A DNA stretch of 64,000 nt from Candidatus Rokuibacteriota bacterium (GTDB lineage Bacteria; Methylomirabilota; Methylomirabilia; Rokubacteriales; CSP1-6). Under the pieces are notes generated by a model. The model was not told the DNA's origin, ran no database searches, and saw only the letters and a list, made by a program, of their open reading frames with translations. The DNA is taken from assembly GCA_003221695.1 (NCBI GenBank), contig QHSX01000052.1:24629-88628 (forward strand). The letters run 5' to 3'. Shown piece by piece: positions 60,508-64,000 of this stretch (position 1 is the first letter of the stretch; each line of letters begins with the position of its first letter). The translations under genes were made by a program, and so were the position numbers.

Positions 60508-60983
60508 CGCGCGTCGGGTTCGGTTTCGACCTCCATCCCCTGGTGGATGGCCGTCCCCTGGTTCTGGGTGGTGTGACGGTGCCGAGCGCCCGGGGCCTCG
60601 ACGGTCATTCCGACGCCGACGTGCTGACGCACGCGATCGCCGAGGCGCTGCTGGGCGCGCTCGCGCTCGGGGATCTTGGCCGCCACTTCCCCGACAGCGA
60701 CCCGCGTTACCGTGGGATCTCGAGCCTGGCGCTGCTCCGGCGCGTCGTCGAGCTCGTGACCTCACGCGGCGGGCGGCTCGTCAACGTCGATGCGACGGTG
60801 CTCGCCGAGGCGCCGCGGCTCGCGCCGCACCTCGATGGGATGGCCAAGCGACTGGCTGAGACGCTCGGGCTCGACATCGATCGGGTGAGCGTGAAGGCCA
60901 AGAGTCCCGAGGGGCTCGGGCTCCTCGGACGTCGCGAGGGCATCGCCGCGATGGCGGTCGCGAGCGTGGAGGTCGCCGCGTGA
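60504..60983 (+). CDS. ispF: 2-C-methyl-D-erythritol 2,4-cyclodiphosphate synthase
   Basis: GTG 60504 gives 159 residues, the usual IspF size. Metal and substrate motifs are GFGFDLHPLVDGRPLVLGGV (Asp9, His11), GHSDADVLTHAIAEALLGAL and LGDLGRHFPDSDP; KAKSPEGLGLLGRREGIAAMAVA closes the trimer site. It cyclises CDP-ME-2P. The longer track ORF begins in ispD. It overlaps cysS by GTGA, so three genes are translationally linked. Confidence 0.96.
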   Translation: MTRVGFGFDLHPLVDGRPLVLGGVTVPSARGLDGHSDADVLTHAIAEALLGALALGDLGRHFPDSDPRYRGISSLALLRRVVELVTSRGGRLVNVDATVLAEAPRLAPHLDGMAKRLAETLGLDIDRVSVKAKSPEGLGLLGRREGIAAMAVASVEVAA

Positions 60984-62380
60984 GCGTCAAGGTGTACAAC
61001 ACGCTGACGCGGAGCAAGGAGGAGTTCGCGCCCCTCACCCCCGGCCACGTGCGCATCTACGTGTGTGGTGTGACGGTGTACGACCTCTCCCACGTTGGCC
61101 ACGCGCGGAGCACGATGGTGTTCGACGTCATCCAACGGTACTTCCGCTTCAAGGGCTACCGCGTCACGTTCGTCCGGAACTTCACGGACGTGGACGACAG
61201 GATCATCCGACGGGCGAATGCCGAGGGCGTGCCGGCCTCGGAACTCTCCGAGCGTTACATCCAGGCGTTCCGCGAGGACATGGCGTCGATCGGCGTTGCG
61301 CCGGCCGATGTCGAGCCGAAGGCCACCCTGCACATCCCCGAGATGGTCGCGCTCATCGAGCGCCTCGTCGCCAAGGGGTTCGCCTACACGGTGGACGGCG
61401 ACGTGTACTTCGAGATCCGGCGGTTCCCGGCGTACGGACGGCTCTCCGGCAAGAACCTCGACGAGCTTCTCGCCGGCGCGCGCGTCGAGGTCGACGAGCG
61501 CAAGCGTGATCCCCGCGACTTCGCCCTCTGGAAGTCGTCGAAGCCCGGGGAGCCGGACTGGCCCAGCCCGTGGGGCCCCGGCCGCCCCGGCTGGCACATC
61601 GAGTGCTCCGCGATGGCGACGAAGTACCTCGGAGAGTCCTTCGACATCCACGGAGGTGGCGAAGACCTGATCTTCCCCCACCACGAGTGCGAGATCGCCC
61701 AGTCCGAGGCCGACACCGGACGCACGTTCGCGCGCTACTGGCTCCACAACGGCATGGTGACCTTCCGAGCCGAGAAGATGTCGAAGTCACTGGGTAACGT
61801 CCTCACCATTCGAGCGTTCGTCAAACGCCACGACGCCGACGCCTTTCGGCTCTTCGTGCTCGGCACCCACTATCGCCACCCGGTGGACTTCGCCGAGGAG
61901 CGTGTGCGGGACAGCGCGCGCGCGCTCGAGCGCCTCACCCGGCTCGTCCACGACGCGCGGGCGCTCGGGAGCGGCACGTCGGGGGCTCTGCCCGAGGCGC
62001 TGGGCGGAGTCCGTGCGCGGTTCGAGGCCGCCATGGATGACGACTTCAACACGCCGCAGGCGCTCGGCGTGCTATTCGACCTCGCCCGTGCGCTCGCCGA
62101 GGACCGCGACCGCGGAGCGACGGACGCGCGCGCCCGCGAGCGTTTCGTCGCGGGCGTCTCCGAGCTGGTCACGCTCGGGCAGGTCCTCGGGCTGTTCCAG
62201 CGCGCGCCGGACCCCGGGGGCATGCCCGGGGCGGTGCTGAGGCTCGTCGAGGAGCGCAGGCAGGCGCGAGCGCGTCGCGACTGGACGCGCGCCGATCAGC
62301 TCCGCGACGAGATCCAGCGGCTCGGCTGGAGCGTCGAGGACACGCCGAGCGGACCGCGCGTTACGCGGAAGAGCGAGTGA
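60980..62380 (+). CDS. cysS: cysteinyl-tRNA synthetase
   Basis: The 466-residue class I synthetase has the zinc Cys and HIGH motif in [34 protein letters not shown], the zinc ligands in WHIECSAM and [12 protein letters not shown], and KMSKS in [14 protein letters not shown]. The C-terminal helical DALR part has [27 protein letters not shown]-like residues. It charges tRNA-Cys. GTG 60980 is in the ispF stop and the gene overlaps rlmB by GTGA. Length is typical (460-480). Confidence 0.97.
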   Translation: MSVKVYNTLTRSKEEFAPLTPGHVRIYVCGVTVYDLSHVGHARSTMVFDVIQRYFRFKGYRVTFVRNFTDVDDRIIRRANAEGVPASELSERYIQAFREDMASIGVAPADVEPKATLHIPEMVALIERLVAKGFAYTVDGDVYFEIRRFPAYGRLSGKNLDELLAGARVEVDERKRDPRDFALWKSSKPGEPDWPSPWGPGRPGWHIECSAMATKYLGESFDIHGGGEDLIFPHHECEIAQSEADTGRTFARYWLHNGMVTFRAEKMSKSLGNVLTIRAFVKRHDADAFRLFVLGTHYRHPVDFAEERVRDSARALERLTRLVHDARALGSGTSGALPEALGGVRARFEAAMDDDFNTPQALGVLFDLARALAEDRDRGATDARARERFVAGVSELVTLGQVLGLFQRAPDPGGMPGAVLRLVEERRQARARRDWTRADQLRDEIQRLGWSVEDTPSGPRVTRKSE

Positions 62381-63129
62381 GCGCGGACCGCGTCTGGGGG
62401 CGGAACCCGGTCTGCGAGCTGCTGAAGAGCGGCGGGCGACGCGTCGACGAAGTCGCCGTGCTCGCGGGCGGGCGTGGGCCGCTCGCGGAGGTGGTTGCGC
62501 TGGCGCGCCGCGCCGGTGTCAAGGTCTCCTACCGCACACGCGAGCAGCTCACGGCGATCGCCGGCACGGACCGCCATCAGGGCGTCGTGGCTCGCGTGGC
62601 GGCGGGTGAGTACGTTGAGATGGACGCGCTCCTCGAGATCGCGGCCGAGCGCGGCGAGGCGCCCTTCTTACTGGCGCTCGATCAGGTTCAGGACCCACGG
62701 AACTTCGGGGCGATCTTGAGAACCGCCGAGGCCTTCGGCGCCCACGGTGTGATCGTCGGGAAGCATCACCAGGTCGGCCTCACCGGGGCTGCGGCCCACG
62801 TAGCGATGGGGGCCGCGGAGTACCTCCCCGTGGCCCGCGTTACTAACGTCGTCAGTGCACTCGAAACGGTTAAGAAATCAGGGGTTTGGATATATGGGAG
62901 CACCGCCTCCAACGGCGTCTCCCTTTGGGCTTCCGATCTGACCGGCCCCCTGTGCCTGGTATTGGGAAGCGAGGGGGAGGGCCTGAGACCCCTGGTGGCG
63001 CGAACCTGCGACGTCTTGGTGACGATCCCAATGGCCGGCAGGATCGGATCGCTCAATGTCGCCGCCGCGGCGGGGGTCCTCTGCTACGAGGTGGCCCGGC
63101 AGAGGAGGCTAAAGTCTCAAACTCCTTGA
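62377..63129 (+). CDS. rlmB: 23S rRNA 2'-O-methyltransferase RlmB / TrmH family
   Basis: The 250-residue SPOUT methyltransferase has the N-terminal L30e-like substrate domain (WGRNPVCELLKSGGRRVDEVAVLAGGRGPLAEVVALARRAGVKVSY) and the knot motifs LALDQVQDPRNFGAILRTAEAFGAHGVIV, LCLVLGSEGEGLRPLVARTCD and IPMAGRIGSLNVAAAAGVLCYEVARQR. It probably methylates G2251-equivalent of 23S rRNA. GTG 62377 overlaps cysS. The tRNA cluster begins 39 bp after its stop, with its own promoter. Confidence 0.93.
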   Translation: MSADRVWGRNPVCELLKSGGRRVDEVAVLAGGRGPLAEVVALARRAGVKVSYRTREQLTAIAGTDRHQGVVARVAAGEYVEMDALLEIAAERGEAPFLLALDQVQDPRNFGAILRTAEAFGAHGVIVGKHHQVGLTGAAAHVAMGAAEYLPVARVTNVVSALETVKKSGVWIYGSTASNGVSLWASDLTGPLCLVLGSEGEGLRPLVARTCDVLVTIPMAGRIGSLNVAAAAGVLCYEVARQRRLKSQTP

Positions 63130-63154
63130 CTCAACGGAGTTCCGTTATTAAAGT
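63126..63154 (+). promoter_or_regulatory. promoter of the tRNA-tuf cluster
   Basis: TTGACT (63126-63131), 17-bp spacer, TAAAGT (63149-63154), five and four matches of six, the best sigma-70-like promoter seen in the window. The first tRNA begins 15 bp later. The spacer holds the palindrome AACGGA-GT-TCCGTT (63133-63146). The -35 overlaps the end of rlmB. Confidence 0.6.
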
Positions 63155-63168
63155 GAAGTTTTGTCTGT

Positions 63169-63243
63169 GCTGGCGTAGCTCAGTGGCAGAGCAACTGCCT
63201 TGTAAGCAGTGGGTCGGGGGTTCAAATCCTCCCGCCAGCGCCA
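63169..63243 (+). tRNA. tRNA-Thr (anticodon TGT)
   Basis: A full cloverleaf: acceptor GCTGGCG/CGCCAGC, anticodon stem ACTGC/GCAGT with loop CTTGTAA giving TGT, T-arm with TTCAAAT, discriminator G and an encoded CCA. It reads ACA (and other ACN by wobble). It corresponds in position to thrU of E. coli. Confidence 0.97.
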
Positions 63244-63281
63244 GCTTTTTCAATGGGTTCGACGCGCGTGCCGGCGGATTC

Positions 63282-63367
63282 GGGGAGGTACCCAAGTGGC
63301 CAAAGGGGGCAGACTGTAAATCTGCTGGCGTACGCCTTCGGGGGTTCAAATCCTCCCCTCCCCACCA
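63282..63367 (+). tRNA. tRNA-Tyr (anticodon GTA)
   Basis: Acceptor GGGGAGG/CCTCCCC, anticodon loop CTGTAAA giving GTA, a long variable arm as in class II tRNAs, T-loop TTCAAAT, discriminator A and an encoded CCA. Length 86. It corresponds to tyrU in the E. coli locus. Confidence 0.97.
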
Positions 63368-63398
63368 TCTCGACTGACAACACACGTGACTCGGAGGG

Positions 63399-63473
63399 GC
63401 GGGAATAGCTCAGTGGTAGAGCGCCAGCCTTCCAAGCTGGGGGTCGCGGGTTCGAATCCCGTTTCCCGCTCCA
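63399..63473 (+). tRNA. tRNA-Gly (anticodon TCC)
   Basis: Acceptor GCGGGAA/TTCCCGC, D-arm AGCTCAGTGGTAGAGC, anticodon loop CTTCCAA giving TCC, T-loop TTCGAAT, discriminator T and an encoded CCA. It decodes GGA and GGG. GGG is the only glycine codon in the visible part of tuf just downstream. Confidence 0.97.
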
Positions 63474-63502
63474 GGAGTTTTGGGCTCGCGAGGGTTTCGT
63501 TC

Positions 63503-63578
63503 GCCCATGTAGCTCAGACGGCAGAGCGCGTCCTTGGTAAGGACGAGGTCTCCGGTTCGATCCCGGACATGGGCTCCA
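63503..63578 (+). tRNA. tRNA-Thr (anticodon GGT)
   Basis: Acceptor GCCCATG/CATGGGC, anticodon stem CGTCC/GGACG with loop TTGGTAA giving GGT, T-loop TTCGATC, discriminator T and an encoded CCA. It reads ACC and ACU. It corresponds to thrT before tufB in E. coli. Confidence 0.97.
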
Positions 63579-63622
63579 CTTCGACTGTCGTGAGCGTGAT
63601 CGCCAACGGGAGGAAGTGAGGG

Positions 63623-64000
<378 letters not shown>

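Overview
The window comes from a GC-rich, Gram-negative-type bacterium. It encodes outer-membrane lipid transport (MlaE/F/D), several lipoproteins, a lipoprotein parvulin, peptidoglycan recycling, complex I and F-type ATP synthase subunits. High GC, frequent GTG starts, very tight gene packing, and short GC-rich repeats placed between genes would fit Candidatus Rokubacteria (Rokubacteriales) or a relative. That placement is an inference from gene content and style, not from a database search. Almost all real genes are linked by 1-20 bp overlaps or short gaps. Most of the long ORFs in the supplied track are antisense shadows caused by the high GC.

Layout. 1-4.1 kb: peptidoglycan recycling (nagZ fragment, namZ, murQ) with two small exported proteins. 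4.2-12 kb: catabolic and acyl-CoA genes: a sugar-acid dehydratase, an SDR, an acyl-CoA dehydrogenase, a hydrolase/cyclase deletion fusion, an enoyl-CoA hydratase-family protein, a thioesterase, a P450 and a P450-type ferredoxin. 12-17 kb: a receiver-PilZ protein with a structured leader, an unknown lipoprotein, and a universal-stress/CBS-domain cluster. 17-22.7 kb: gamma-carbonic anhydrase, a type III polyketide synthase-methyltransferase-flavoprotein operon, an RraA-like protein and a membrane-anchored M23 peptidase. 22.8-27.8 kb: nuoL-nuoM-nuoN without the other nuo genes. 27.8-36.1 kb: a glycerol-3-phosphate module (HAD phosphatase, glpD, ugpBAE without ugpC, ugpQ, glpK). 36.2-38 kb: the membrane part of ATP synthase (atpZ, atpI, atpB, atpE). 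38-63.1 kb: a housekeeping block: rex, mfd, surA-like, rho, rpmE, prfA, prmC, murA, hisGDBHAF(IE), an Mla transporter operon, radA, a PIN-TRAM gene, ispD, ispF, cysS, rlmB. 63.2-64 kb: tRNA-Thr, -Tyr, -Gly, -Thr and the start of tuf, the same order as the thrU-tyrU-glyT-thrT-tufB locus of E. coli.

The most unusual feature is a family of dispersed GC-rich repeats, here called type A and type B. Outside one copy near nagZ, they sit at gene-gene junctions and often run from the stop codon of one gene to the start codon of the next. In several places they supply the Shine-Dalgarno-like sequence or the start codon. One copy is translated as the C-terminal tail of NuoM. One stem of the type B repeat shows a compensatory base-pair change between copies, which suggests selection for a hairpin. 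Other points of note are an alpha/beta hydrolase joined in frame to the very end of an adenylate-cyclase domain, an in-frame insert in HisH, tandem palindromes after the ferredoxin gene, a possible three-stem RNA before the PilZ gene, and a tuf gene with extreme G-ending codon use.
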